Shown in pieces: positions 6,651 to 16,957 of a stretch of DNA of 35,933 nucleotides. Source of the stretch: Paenibacillus sinensis (GTDB lineage: Bacteria; Bacillota; Bacilli; Paenibacillales; Paenibacillaceae). Position numbers and translations under genes: made by a program. The number at the start of each line of letters is the position of its first letter. Position 1 is the first letter of the stretch. The stretch covers positions 253 to 36,185 of the forward strand of contig NZ_JAHCMB010000190.1 of assembly GCF_019904155.1 (NCBI RefSeq), read 5' to 3'. Below the pieces are notes generated by a model, which was not told the DNA's origin, ran no database searches, and saw only the letters and a program-made list of their open reading frames with translations.

Positions 6651-7901
6651 CTACACTGCGTTCTCCTTCTCTATAACTACAGGAGCGGCCGCAGCGCTCT
6701 CCCTTGCTGTAAGGCGGCGATGCGCGGTGAAGAGAAACGGGAGACCGGCAGCCGTTGTCAAAGCAAGCGGAAAGAAAATAGCAAGCCCGTGATCCGCGCC
6801 CCAGAAATCGATCAGGATTCCTCCAAGGATCGGGGCGATGACGCTGCCGATGCCGTTGAAGCCGATCGTGCCGAAGTAGGTTCCCTTCCATTCCGGCTTC
6901 GCAACCCGGTCGATGAGCATATCCATCATGGTAAAGAGCAAAACTTCCCCGATCGTAAAAAGTACGACGCCGAACATCAGCAGCGGCAGTCCGTTTGCGG
7001 AACCAAATACGAGCATTGATGCCGACACGCACAAGTTGCCGAATATTAGCGGGATAACAGGCGGGAAATTCCGAAACGTCCGAACGATCGGAAACTGGAC
7101 GACGAGCACGGTGACGGCATTTAGTGAGAGCATATAGGAGAAGGCTTGTCCGCCGTTCGCAAAATGCGTATTCAGTGCCAGATACTGTGCGAGCGTAGAG
7201 CTGAAGTGACCGTATCCCAGTACACAGAAAGTCGTACCAATAAGTATCGGCAAGAAGACACGGTCGCGCCCGGTTACCGACAGCGCTTCACGGAGCCGTG
7301 GGCTTTGAGCTGCCGAGCGGGAAGGAAGCTGTCCGCCGTGAACCGAGAACTGCATGATGAGCACGAGTCCATATAGGATATACACGGCCGCTGCGATCAG
7401 AAACGGAAAGGTCGACTGGGCGGAGCCAAGCCGCAGACCGATGATTGGCCCAAAGACGACGCCGAGATTGACGGCTGCGTACCTGAGATTGAAGACGAGC
7501 AGCTTCTGGCTGCTTGGTGTAATGTCCGACAGCAGAGCCCGCGAGGTCGGCTCAAACACGGAGCGGCATAGGCCGTTCAGCGTATTGACCAGCAGAAATA
7601 CCCATAAATGTCCGGCCATTGCGAAGCCGACGAACACGGCGGCCCAGCAGAAGATCGAGATCAGCATCACTTTCTGGCGTCCGATGATGTCCGAGATATA
7701 GCCGCCATAGAAGGAAATGGAGACGCCCGCCAGAGAACTCGCGGCAATTGTTATCCCGGTCTGGGTCGGAGTCGCGCCAAGCACTCGGGTCAGATAGATG
7801 GACAGAAACGGGATACTCATCGAGGTAACCAGTCTGCCGAACATGGTTCCGATAATGATGGTCCATGCCAGCGGATGAACTTGCCTTAGTTTCAGTTTCA
7901 T
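6651..7901 (-). CDS. MFS transporter paired with SgrR-like regulator
   Basis: A 416-residue protein with about 12 membrane segments and the MFS loop motif GGYISDIIGRQKVM near residues 61-74. Its pattern is that of DHA1-family efflux proteins such as MdtH. AAGGAGAACATA precedes the ATG. It is divergent from an SgrR-like regulator with a substrate-binding domain; in enteric bacteria SgrR controls the MFS sugar-efflux protein SetA, so a similar ligand-responsive exporter is a reasonable guess. The substrate cannot be read from the sequence. Confidence 0.88.
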   Translation of the reverse strand: MKLKLRQVHPLAWTIIIGTMFGRLVTSMSIPFLSIYLTRVLGATPTQTGITIAASSLAGVSISFYGGYISDIIGRQKVMLISIFCWAAVFVGFAMAGHLWVFLLVNTLNGLCRSVFEPTSRALLSDITPSSQKLLVFNLRYAAVNLGVVFGPIIGLRLGSAQSTFPFLIAAAVYILYGLVLIMQFSVHGGQLPSRSAAQSPRLREALSVTGRDRVFLPILIGTTFCVLGYGHFSSTLAQYLALNTHFANGGQAFSYMLSLNAVTVLVVQFPIVRTFRNFPPVIPLIFGNLCVSASMLVFGSANGLPLLMFGVVLFTIGEVLLFTMMDMLIDRVAKPEWKGTYFGTIGFNGIGSVIAPILGGILIDFWGADHGLAIFFPLALTTAAGLPFLFTAHRRLTARESAAAAPVVIEKENAV

Positions 7902-7925
7902 TATGTTCTCCTTACAAGTGCGGTA

Positions 7926-7956
7926 TTGTCAACAGACATGTTGTATAGTATATAAT
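7926..7956 (+). promoter_or_regulatory. Promoter of SgrR-like gene
   Basis: TTGTCA (7926-7931), 17-nt spacer and TATATAAT (7949-7956). Downstream, an imperfect inverted repeat (AAAAGTGAAA near 7979-7988 and TTTTCACCTTTT near 8004-8015) lies between promoter and start codon and may be an operator. Confidence 0.65.
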
Positions 7957-8031
7957 TTTAATATTAAAAAGGGGAAGGAAAAGTGAAATCTTACACGAAA
8001 TGTTTTCACCTTTTATAAGGAGGAGAGAGAG

Positions 8032-9816
8032 ATGGAACAGTCTCATTACTTCAGGCTGGCGAAGGCGCTTAATAATCCGGAAAGCCCTGGAATCCCGGTT
8101 CAGGTTACAATTGAACAGCTGTCTGAGCTGCTGTGCTGTACACCGCGCAACGTGAAATTTATTCTGCGGAAGCTGGAGGATCAGGAGCTAATCGCATGGA
8201 AGCCCGGAAGAGGAAGAGGGCACTTGTCTTCCCTGACCTTTTATCGGAGTACGGATGATATGGTGGAAGAGAGCTTCCGGGACCTACTCAGCAAGGGGAA
8301 GATCAAGGAGGCTATTGAGCTGATCCGGACGTCTGCGGCTGGCAATCTGCTTCGGGACCGGCTGATGACCGAGCTGACCAGGCATATGGGCTTCCGCAGC
8401 GCTCCAGCCTCATCGTCCGGCAAGGATGTGCTGCGCATGATGAGAGGAAGGGTGCTTGAGCGGTTGGACCCGGCCTTTGTATATACGGCTTTTGAAGCTT
8501 ATATCATTGGTCAGGTATGCAGCACTCTGGTGGTCTACAATGCAGCGGAGGACCGTTTCTCACCGGGACTGTCGCATACCTGGGAGCATAATGCGGATTA
8601 TACGGTCTGGAACTTCTATTTGCGGAAAGGGGTAAGGTTTCATCATGACGGACAGCTGACAGCTAAGGATGTGAAGTATACACTGGAGCGTTTATTACAG
8701 CTAGACAGCCCTTCGCTATGGCAGTTCCGGGAGTTGAAGGAGGTAAGAACCGCAGGCGATTATACGGTTAGTTTTTGCCTGGAAAAACCGAACCGTTTCT
8801 TTCTGCACACCGCAGCCTGTTTGTATATGTCCATCCTTCCCCATGATGTCGGACTGTCGGAAATCCCTGTCGGCACCGGACCCTTTCGGGTGAGCGAGAT
8901 GAACGAGGACGTACTTGTCTTGACCGCTTTTGATAGCTATTATGGCATCCGACCGCTTCTGGATCGCGTGGAAATCTGGTTTTTCCTGGAGCATGCAGGC
9001 AGTGACCGCCGCTACGAAGTTGCAGGGGAGGAGAGTCCTGTCCAAGAGCTGATGTCCTGGAAACAGTATAACAGCAGCATCGATTATCCAGCCTCCGGTT
9101 GTCGGTATATCATGATTAATTTTGGGAGAGAGGGCGTTCATCACCGGATCGAGGTCCGGCAGGCGCTGCGGCACTTGTACGACAGGGAGGCCGTTATCCG
9201 CGAGCTTGGAGGCAGCAGGTATAAGCCGGCGGACAGCCTTCTGCCCGAGATCAGCCGGGAGCGGGACATCCCGGAGGGGAGCCTGCAGACAGCGAAAGAG
9301 CTGCTGATGCAGGCGGAGTATGCTGGAGAGCCAGTGACATTCGCTTATACAATGAAAAAGGAAGAGATGGAGGAGGCCGAATGGCTGCGCGCCCGTGCCC
9401 GGTCGATCGGACTCAATCTGGTCTTGGTGCCGCTCAGCAGCAGGGATTCACGGATGGATATGGTGGACGCCGATCTGATGCTGGCCGAAGAGGTGCTGGA
9501 GGACGACTGGGAATGGGGAATGCTGAACTTTTACAAAAATGACCAAAAATCTCTGCGGCAAATGCTTGATCCGGCGGCGAAGAAAGCACTAAATCAAGCT
9601 CTGGAGAACGTTTTTCAGTTGAACACACAGGAGCGATTCAATCGGATTCGGGAAGCCGAATCCCTTGTCCGGGAGAATCTCTGGCTGCTGTATACTTGTC
9701 ATCTCAACAAAAAAGCGAAGCTCAGCGACAGCCTGCTCGGCAGGCATACCGGTTCGTTCGGGTTTCTCGATATCTCCAGGCTTTGGGTTAAAAATACGGG
9801 GGTCAAGGAGACTTAA
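8032..9816 (+). CDS. SgrR-like transcriptional regulator with solute-binding domain
   Basis: A 594-residue two-domain regulator. Residues 1-115 form an SgrR-type helix-turn-helix region (TIEQLSELLCCTPRNVKFILRKLEDQELIAWKPGRGRG). Residues from about 150 to the end resemble the family 5 (peptide/oligopeptide) periplasmic binding domain, with the signature WNFYLRKGVRFHHDGQLTAKDVKYTLERL. No signal peptide is present, so the binding domain is cytosolic and probably senses a ligand to control DNA binding. Start follows AAGGAGGAGAGAGAG. It is divergent from the MFS gene it likely controls; its stop overlaps the convergent cupin gene stop. Confidence 0.93.
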   Translation: MEQSHYFRLAKALNNPESPGIPVQVTIEQLSELLCCTPRNVKFILRKLEDQELIAWKPGRGRGHLSSLTFYRSTDDMVEESFRDLLSKGKIKEAIELIRTSAAGNLLRDRLMTELTRHMGFRSAPASSSGKDVLRMMRGRVLERLDPAFVYTAFEAYIIGQVCSTLVVYNAAEDRFSPGLSHTWEHNADYTVWNFYLRKGVRFHHDGQLTAKDVKYTLERLLQLDSPSLWQFRELKEVRTAGDYTVSFCLEKPNRFFLHTAACLYMSILPHDVGLSEIPVGTGPFRVSEMNEDVLVLTAFDSYYGIRPLLDRVEIWFFLEHAGSDRRYEVAGEESPVQELMSWKQYNSSIDYPASGCRYIMINFGREGVHHRIEVRQALRHLYDREAVIRELGGSRYKPADSLLPEISRERDIPEGSLQTAKELLMQAEYAGEPVTFAYTMKKEEMEEAEWLRARARSIGLNLVLVPLSSRDSRMDMVDADLMLAEEVLEDDWEWGMLNFYKNDQKSLRQMLDPAAKKALNQALENVFQLNTQERFNRIREAESLVRENLWLLYTCHLNKKAKLSDSLLGRHTGSFGFLDISRLWVKNTGVKET

Positions 9817-10322
9817 TCGGTTGAGGCAGGGTAGCCCAGCGATCTCCAGATCTCGCGTACCCGTTCCTCGCCATCGTAATAATCGGACTTTTCGCCGAGA
9901 TGATAAATGTCCTGATCGGGCAGGATATTGATTTTGCCTGAATCGGGATATTCGGCGATGTCGAGACCGTTCAGGGTGGACAGATCGAGATAGGTGCAGG
10001 GCTGGTCCGTATGGTTGTACAGCTGATGTGCTCCGCCAGGTCCCGCTTCAAAGAACAGGATATCGCCTTCCTTCACCTCCGTAATGCCTTCCGGCGCGCG
10101 AAGCAAGGCCCGTCCGGAGAGGATAACGAACATTTCCTCGGCATTGCGGTGGAAATGGTACGGGTACGAAAATATGCCCGGCTCCAGCCGGCGGACATCA
10201 AAATCGAGCCGGGAGGCCTTGACGGACTTCCACAAATCGTCGGTGCTTGAAAAAGCGAACTCCGGCAGAGGCGCAGATCTCTTGTTGAACGACAGCTCAT
10301 TTGTATGAAAAATAGATGCCAC
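9813..10322 (-). CDS. Cupin-domain protein
   Basis: A 169-residue single-domain cupin. Metal-ligand motifs are YPYHFHRNAEEMFVILSGRALL (HxH...E) and, in the second motif, GAHQLYNHTDQPC. Similar proteins are found next to sugar or mannose-6-phosphate isomerase-like genes, but the function here is unknown; the domain binds a metal and a small ligand in the cytosol. The GTG at 10322 is chosen because AAGGAG is 7 nt upstream; a GTG at 10331 overlaps that site. It converges on the SgrR-like gene, sharing 4 nt with no room for a terminator. Confidence 0.86.
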   Translation of the reverse strand: MASIFHTNELSFNKRSAPLPEFAFSSTDDLWKSVKASRLDFDVRRLEPGIFSYPYHFHRNAEEMFVILSGRALLRAPEGITEVKEGDILFFEAGPGGAHQLYNHTDQPCTYLDLSTLNGLDIAEYPDSGKINILPDQDIYHLGEKSDYYDGEERVREIWRSLGYPASTD

Positions 10323-10398
10323 TGTACTCACTCCTTACAGATTGGATGAATGCTGGTCTTATGTATTATTGTACCATTTTGGCCCAATATCCGGCGTG

Positions 10399-10442
10399 AA
10401 AAAGGCTCTCCCGATCCATCCTGATCTATCGGAAGAGCCTTG
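10399..10442 (-). terminator. thiC terminator
   Basis: On the minus strand AAGGCTCTTCCGAT pairs with ATCGGGAGAGCCTT around a loop and is followed by five T. It lies about 95 nt past the thiC stop codon. Confidence 0.85.
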
Positions 10443-10537
10443 AAATTATCGGTTAAGCTGGGGCTGAACATGTTGACTGAAGGAGAGCATTAGGGCTTAT
10501 TTGCCAATATTTGCTGATATGTCCGCCTTTAAAGGAT

Positions 10538-12271
<1,734 letters not shown>

Positions 12272-12320
12272 TCTACGATTCCTCCTCATGGTTAGTGAAG
12301 CGCAGAGGAGCCCGTACGCC

Positions 12321-12353
12321 AAAAAGACCGCATCCCGAAAGAAGCGGTCTTTG
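12321..12353 (-). terminator. Riboswitch-controlled terminator
   Basis: On the minus strand AAAGACCGC, loop, GCGGTCTTTTT forms an intrinsic terminator between the TPP aptamer and thiC. It is the likely expression platform: TPP binding would favour this hairpin. Confidence 0.85.
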
Positions 12354-12369
12354 TACATACAAAGCCTGT

Positions 12370-12465
12370 AACGATTCCTCCGCTGGCATTACCCAGATCA
12401 GGTATTACGGTCGACGACATGCGGTCATCCTCTCAGCCTGGCCGGTTCCAAGCTCCCGTGTACTA
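12370..12465 (-). ncRNA. TPP riboswitch
   Basis: On the minus strand the THI-box signature is present in order: ACACGGGAGC, CTGAGAGGATGA, ACCGTAATACCTGATCTGGG and TAATGCCAGCGGAGGAA. These are the conserved P2-P5 segments of the thiamine pyrophosphate aptamer. It sits upstream of thiC with a terminator between them, giving feedback repression by thiamine pyrophosphate. Confidence 0.96.
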
Positions 12466-12515
12466 TGATGTTGTCCGTTTACAGATTAACCCAAATCTCA
12501 CGGATGCGCAAGATG

Positions 12516-13472
12516 CTAACGATTAATTTGTCCGGTTATCCCATGCGCGAGCCTCAGGGACTCGGCAGCACCCCTTAAGGATAGCGGAGAATCACTAATA
12601 GTTGACGCAGCGCCGCTCACCTCGCCCAGCACCTGAATCGCATGCTTCAGGCTCTCGGCGTACGGGTCGACAGCGCGCAGCTCAATCTTCTGCTCGCCTT
12701 CCGGCTTAAAAGCCAGAAGCGAGGATTCGCCGTTGTCGCAGTTCTCGCGGTAGACGAGCTTGGCGGATTCGAAATAAGCCTCGAAGCCTACTGTGAAGGG
12801 GTAATGGGACGGCATACCGGAGGAAGCCATAACCGTAATGCGCGGAGAAGCGCTGCCGAATCCGATGACTGCATTCACCAGAGACTCGCCGGGATTCGGG
12901 TACTCTGTGCCCCATGCGTATTCGAGAGCGGGTTCCGATGCCAGGGAAGCGGCTAGATCCAGCTCGTGGATCATCAGTTGAAGCGGCAGCCTGGATAGAC
13001 TGAGGTCCCCCCACAGGGGAGCTGTCTCTCTATATAACGATAAGGACAGCAATCGTCCATACGTGCTTCGGAGTGCGCACTCCCGCAAATACGCATAGGC
13101 AGGATCAAACAGGATGAAGCGGTTGACCAGCACCTTCCGGCCATATTTGACTTCCGCTTCCAGCATTTGTTCCGCTTCTTCCGGTGTAAGGCTGACGGGG
13201 GTTTCACAGAATACCTGTTTGCCATGCGACATTGCTCTCACTGCAATTTCGGAATGCAGTGCGGTGGGAAGGCATATATCGATAATGTCTATAGATGGAT
13301 CGCGCAGCACCCGGTCCAGATCAGTGGTGACATCGACCTCAAGCTCCGCTTCCATTTTTTTCAACTTCTCATTGTTTCGGCCAAAGACAGTTACACCATC
13401 CACTCCGTCCATTTGCTTGAGCAGCTTGGCATGATATGCGCCGAATCCTGTTCCCAGAACTCCAATTTTCAT
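12516..13472 (-). CDS. Gfo/Idh/MocA-family oxidoreductase
   Basis: A 318-residue NAD(P)-dependent oxidoreductase. The Rossmann motif is GVLGTGFGAYHAKLL near residues 4-18 and the C-terminal half has the expected HELDLA segment. At residues 90-92 the family's usual E-K-P catalytic motif reads E-T-P (FCETPVS), so the lysine that normally helps proton transfer is missing. It may have altered chemistry or a non-catalytic role. GGGAGTG precedes the ATG. It is divergent from the WYL regulator and is followed by the thiC riboswitch in the same direction. Confidence 0.88.
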   Translation of the reverse strand: MKIGVLGTGFGAYHAKLLKQMDGVDGVTVFGRNNEKLKKMEAELEVDVTTDLDRVLRDPSIDIIDICLPTALHSEIAVRAMSHGKQVFCETPVSLTPEEAEQMLEAEVKYGRKVLVNRFILFDPAYAYLRECALRSTYGRLLSLSLYRETAPLWGDLSLSRLPLQLMIHELDLAASLASEPALEYAWGTEYPNPGESLVNAVIGFGSASPRITVMASSGMPSHYPFTVGFEAYFESAKLVYRENCDNGESSLLAFKPEGEQKIELRAVDPYAESLKHAIQVLGEVSGAASTISDSPLSLRGAAESLRLAHGITGQINR

Positions 13473-13600
13473 CCGCTGAACACTCCCTCATTGTTAATGA
13501 TTCCATGATATACTTCGATTGTTGACAACAGCCTGGCAGCAATGGAAGCATCTGTAGTGCCAATTTTTAGCCGTGCTGCGGAATGAAGGAGGAGATCTGA

Positions 13601-14557
13601 TTGAGACTGCATCGGCTTATAGCGATCCTGCTTCTGCTAGAATCGAGGGGCCGAATCAAGGCGAGAGAGCTTGCCGAGGCTCTGGAAACGTCGGTACGCT
13701 CCATTTACCGGGACGTGGATACCCTTAGCGAAGCGGGCGTTCCCATCATAAGCACTTCAGGGCCGGGGGGCGGACTGGCACTGATGCCGGGGTATACCCT
13801 CGATCTCAAAACGATACATAACGACGATATCATCCAGCTGTACCTGACCGGCCTCGGCATCCGCTCCGGGGGAGGAAGTGAATCGGGGCAGAGACTTCAG
13901 GCTGCGCTGCTCAAGCTGGAAAAAACACTTCCCGAATCCTACCAGCCCGATCTGCACAAGGCGAAATCCAGGTTCTGGTTCGATGATACGCCCTGGTGGA
14001 GCGAGAAGAAGCCCTTGCCCTGTCTGGAGACAATCCGTGCCGGCATATGGAAATCGTTGAAGCTGAAGCTGCATTACCGCAAACACAGCAGTGACAGCTC
14101 GGTTCGGATAGTCCGTCCCTATGGACTCGTTGTCAAGCAGGGGGACTGGTATTTGGCGGCTTACTGCGAGACCGCGCAGGATCTGAGAATCTTCAGGTGT
14201 GAGCGCGTAGAGCAAGCGGAGCTAGTGGAGGAAGAGTTTGAAATCCCGCCGGATTTCAGGCTGGAAGCCTTCTGGAAGGAAAAGGAGGAGGGCTTCAAAC
14301 AGCTTCGCCGGGATGAGGAACATTATCCGGTTGTTCTCAGGCTGGATGATCCCGTCCCGCTTCTGACAGGCAATCTAGATATACTGAAGCTCGATCGGCG
14401 TGACGGAGAAATATGGGCTACAGTGAATTTGTACGGCTATGAGGCCGCCTGCCGCGAACTGCTGCCCTTGATCGGAGTAGCGGAAGTAATGGAGCCCGGA
14501 GAGATACGGACATATGTCAGGAAGAAGCTGGAGGCCATACATAGCCTATATGTATAA
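13601..14557 (+). CDS. WYL-domain transcriptional regulator
   Basis: A 318-residue regulator of the YafY/YobV type. Residues 1-60 hold a DeoR-like helix-turn-helix (RIKARELAEALETSVRSIYRDVDTLSEAGVPI), followed by the glycine-rich GPGGGLALMPGY segment. The WYL domain is near residues 145-225 (VRPYGLVVKQGDWYLAAYCETAQDLRIFRCERV) and a WCX-like C-terminus follows. WYL domains bind nucleic acids or nucleotides and often set regulator activity. The TTG start has AAGGAGG 8 nt upstream. It is divergent from the Gfo/Idh/MocA gene and is the probable regulator of it and itself. Confidence 0.92.
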   Translation: MRLHRLIAILLLLESRGRIKARELAEALETSVRSIYRDVDTLSEAGVPIISTSGPGGGLALMPGYTLDLKTIHNDDIIQLYLTGLGIRSGGGSESGQRLQAALLKLEKTLPESYQPDLHKAKSRFWFDDTPWWSEKKPLPCLETIRAGIWKSLKLKLHYRKHSSDSSVRIVRPYGLVVKQGDWYLAAYCETAQDLRIFRCERVEQAELVEEEFEIPPDFRLEAFWKEKEEGFKQLRRDEEHYPVVLRLDDPVPLLTGNLDILKLDRRDGEIWATVNLYGYEAACRELLPLIGVAEVMEPGEIRTYVRKKLEAIHSLYV

Positions 14558-14612
14558 TTTAACTGGTGTAGGCAACATGACGTACAACGCAATATCCCCC
14601 CTCTATGAAAAA

Positions 14613-14655
14613 ATAGAACGTCCGGGAGAGAATGCTCTGCCGGGCGTTCTTTTGC
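14613..14655 (+). terminator. Terminator after WYL gene
   Basis: GAACG.CCGG pairs with CCGG.CGTTC, with AAAA upstream and TTTT downstream, so it could act in both directions. It lies about 55 nt after the WYL regulator stop. Confidence 0.8.
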
Positions 14656-14760
14656 TGCATGTGTGCTAATCGTTCACCGGAATACGGGCTTGTCTCATGG
14701 GCGATCCGGGACGTAGAGTGGGCTGTCGCGCGAAGATGGCCGGGTGGCCGAGGCCGGGAA

Positions 14761-14928
14761 TTACCCGGCCTTTTTGCCTTGGCATTTTTTACACACATTA
14801 AGCGTTTCTCCCTGACTGCCCTTGACGGTGTACAAAAGCTTGATCCGGGTGCTTCCGCACAAGGGGCATGTTCCCCTGCCCCGGGAAGGCATACGCCACA
14901 GCGCTTTTCCCCGTTTGTTCTTCGACAT
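14761..14928 (-). CDS. Small zinc-ribbon protein
   Basis: A 55-residue basic protein. It starts MSKNKRGKALWRMPSRGRG and has two CxxC knuckles, CPLCGSTRIKLLY and NVCKKCQGKKA, spaced like a zinc ribbon. A similar small conserved protein occurs in related genomes as far as I recall, but no function is known to me. The start at 14928 follows GGCAGGG; an in-frame ATG at 14991 lacks a ribosome site. The stop codon lies inside a plus-strand hairpin, GGCCGGG-AATTA-CCCGGCC followed by TTTTT (14753-14776), so a plus-strand terminator overlaps the gene end. Confidence 0.7.
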   Translation of the reverse strand: MSKNKRGKALWRMPSRGRGTCPLCGSTRIKLLYTVKGSQGETLNVCKKCQGKKAG

Positions 14929-15024
14929 GCGCGAATCCCTGCCTTTATTAACAAGATAAGGTATCATATGCGGAAGTTTTATAAATTGCAACTGTCGAAT
15001 TAACAGAAAAACTATAGAATTTTG

Positions 15025-15033
15025 TGATATAAT
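15025..15033 (+). promoter_or_regulatory. Extended -10 promoter of phosphatase operon
   Basis: TGATATAAT, an extended -10 (TGnTATAAT), lies 33 nt before the phosphatase start. No good -35 at the usual spacing is seen, consistent with an extended -10 promoter. Confidence 0.55.
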
Positions 15034-15065
15034 GCCAGCAAAACTGACTGGAAAGCGTGTCCATA

Positions 15066-16514
15066 ATGACGATCAAGCCTATTAACTGCAAAAACCTGAA
15101 TCCAAGTCCCACTCCCGAGATATGCATGGAGCACTACGGTTGCATTTATGAGAACAATCATCTCATAACTTTGCTGATCGATCCCAAGGACGGGAGCATT
15201 GCGGATGCCAACAAAGCGGCCTGTTCATTTTATGGCTACAGCCTCAAGCAGTTGAAGAAATTGAATATCTCTGATCTGCACACCTCGAATGCCGACCCCG
15301 TGAATCCAGGCTTTTTGACACAGGCGCTTGGTGTGGAGAGAAAGGGAGCAGGGGCGAATCGCATATTTCAATTGCGTCACCGGCTGGCGGATGGTAGGGA
15401 TGTTGATGTCGAGGTCCATACCGGCTCCATCATCATGCTCGGCAGAGATTTACTGTATACCGTAATTCATGACATCAGCGACCGAGTCCGCTCCGAACGT
15501 CTGCTGAAAGAGAGCGAAGAGAGATACCGGGAAGTGGTTGAGCTCTGTCCCGACGCCATCCTGGTTCATCGAAACGGGACGATTGTATTCGCCAACAAGC
15601 GAAGCGAGGCTCTCTTCGGCGCCCGTAAGGACAAGCTTGTCGGGAATCGTCTGGAGGACTACTTGACCGACTCCGGAATGAGCTCACAAGAATACCGCAA
15701 GATGCTCAGGCTGAAGACGCTCCGTAAGAACGCGAATCTTCAGGTGAGCGTAGTCCGGCATGATGGCCGCTCCTTTGATCTCGAAATCGCCGGCGCACCG
15801 ATTACCTTCCGCAGCGAGCCGGCGGTGCAGCTTGTACTGCGGGATGTGACAGGGAGCAGACAGGAGATCAGACGTGCCGTTCAGCTGCAGGAGCGTCATT
15901 TCGCCGGGGATTTTCCGCTTCCGGGCAGAGCCGAATTCACGAAGCTGTACGTACCGGCAGAGACGCTGAGCGGGGATTTTTATTTTTTTCACCGGATTAG
16001 TGACGACGAGGTTATCGGCTTGATCGGTGACGTGATGGGCAAAGGAATATCGGCGGCGCTCGGCATTTCGGCGGTCCGTATGCTCTTCTCGGATCTGGCT
16101 CTCCGTATTCATGACCCGGTTCGTCTTCTGTCCGAGCTTAACCGGCGGGTGCTGAAGCATATGGAGGAGGACTACTTCTCCACACTTTGCTTTCACATGA
16201 ACTTCACCCAAGGTCTCCTGAACGCCTCCGGTGCCGGTATTAATGAATTTATTCACCGGACCCGGGATGGCGCTGTGAAGAAACTGACCGTACCGGGTGC
16301 TCCGGTAGGCATGTTCCCGCACAGTATTTTTGAATCAACAGTTGTTCCGTTCGTTCCCGGAGACCACTTATGTTTCTACAGCGATGGATTGGAGTTGCTG
16401 GACGGCGGTGCCGAAGGGGAGAGAAGGTACTGGGATTACGATTCACTGAAGCTCGCGATACATGAATCTGTATTGAAGGATGACTGCACATGGTTAAATC
16501 TGCTAATCAAATAA
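15066..16514 (+). CDS. PAS-PAS-PP2C (SpoIIE/RsbU-type) phosphatase
   Basis: A 482-residue serine/threonine phosphatase with sensory input. Two PAS domains occupy roughly residues 25-140 (DGSIADANKAACSFYGYSLKQL) and 150-265 (NGTIVFANKRSEALFG). The PP2C/SpoIIE domain follows from about 285 with acidic metal ligands in AETLSGDFYFF, IGDVMGKG and FYSDGLELL. Such proteins dephosphorylate a STAS anti-sigma antagonist; the STAS protein is encoded three genes downstream. No membrane segment, so it is cytosolic. ATG 15066 has GGAAAG 10 nt upstream; an in-frame GTG at 15057 is too close to that site. Its end overlaps the kinase gene by 25 nt. Confidence 0.92.
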   Translation: MTIKPINCKNLNPSPTPEICMEHYGCIYENNHLITLLIDPKDGSIADANKAACSFYGYSLKQLKKLNISDLHTSNADPVNPGFLTQALGVERKGAGANRIFQLRHRLADGRDVDVEVHTGSIIMLGRDLLYTVIHDISDRVRSERLLKESEERYREVVELCPDAILVHRNGTIVFANKRSEALFGARKDKLVGNRLEDYLTDSGMSSQEYRKMLRLKTLRKNANLQVSVVRHDGRSFDLEIAGAPITFRSEPAVQLVLRDVTGSRQEIRRAVQLQERHFAGDFPLPGRAEFTKLYVPAETLSGDFYFFHRISDDEVIGLIGDVMGKGISAALGISAVRMLFSDLALRIHDPVRLLSELNRRVLKHMEEDYFSTLCFHMNFTQGLLNASGAGINEFIHRTRDGAVKKLTVPGAPVGMFPHSIFESTVVPFVPGDHLCFYSDGLELLDGGAEGERRYWDYDSLKLAIHESVLKDDCTWLNLLIK

Positions 16515-16912
16515 ATAGCGGTGACCGTCTTCCCGCAAAGGGTAAAGAGGTAATTGTGTACGGCCTGGAGCGGCATTCGGGCGTGATCGACGGAATCATC
16601 CGGGAGCTTCAACTGGAAGAGGCCGCTTTCGCCGTCAAGCTCATGCTGACCGAAGCAGTGACCAACGCATATAACCATGGCAACGGCTGCTGTGATACCA
16701 AGCCGATAACCATTCGCTATTCCCTTACGGACGGTCTGCTGTCCGTGCAGGTTGAGGACGAGGGCGGCGGGATCGATCCCCACTTTCTCTCAGACCCCAT
16801 GGTTGGGGAAGATCTGCTTGCAGAGAGCGGCAGGGGTCTGTACCTGATCCGCTGTTTTGCGGATGAAGTATTGGCGGACAGCCGGGGTATCACCATGGTT
16901 AAGCGTATTTAG
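16490..16912 (+). CDS. RsbW-like anti-sigma/serine kinase (HATPase)
   Basis: A 140-residue GHKL-type ATPase. The N box LTEAVTNAYNHGN is near residues 53-65, the G1 box DEGGGID near 86-92 and the G2 box SGRGLYLIRCFADEV near 108-122. These are the motifs of RsbW/SpoIIAB-type kinases that phosphorylate a STAS partner and bind a target when the partner is phosphorylated. It overlaps the phosphatase gene by 25 nt, implying translational coupling. No sigma factor is encoded nearby, so its target is not identified. Confidence 0.9.
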   Translation: MVKSANQINSGDRLPAKGKEVIVYGLERHSGVIDGIIRELQLEEAAFAVKLMLTEAVTNAYNHGNGCCDTKPITIRYSLTDGLLSVQVEDEGGGIDPHFLSDPMVGEDLLAESGRGLYLIRCFADEVLADSRGITMVKRI

Positions 16913-16957
16913 CAACGGCGGCAGCCGGATAAATATTCTGTAGCTTGACACGGAGGA

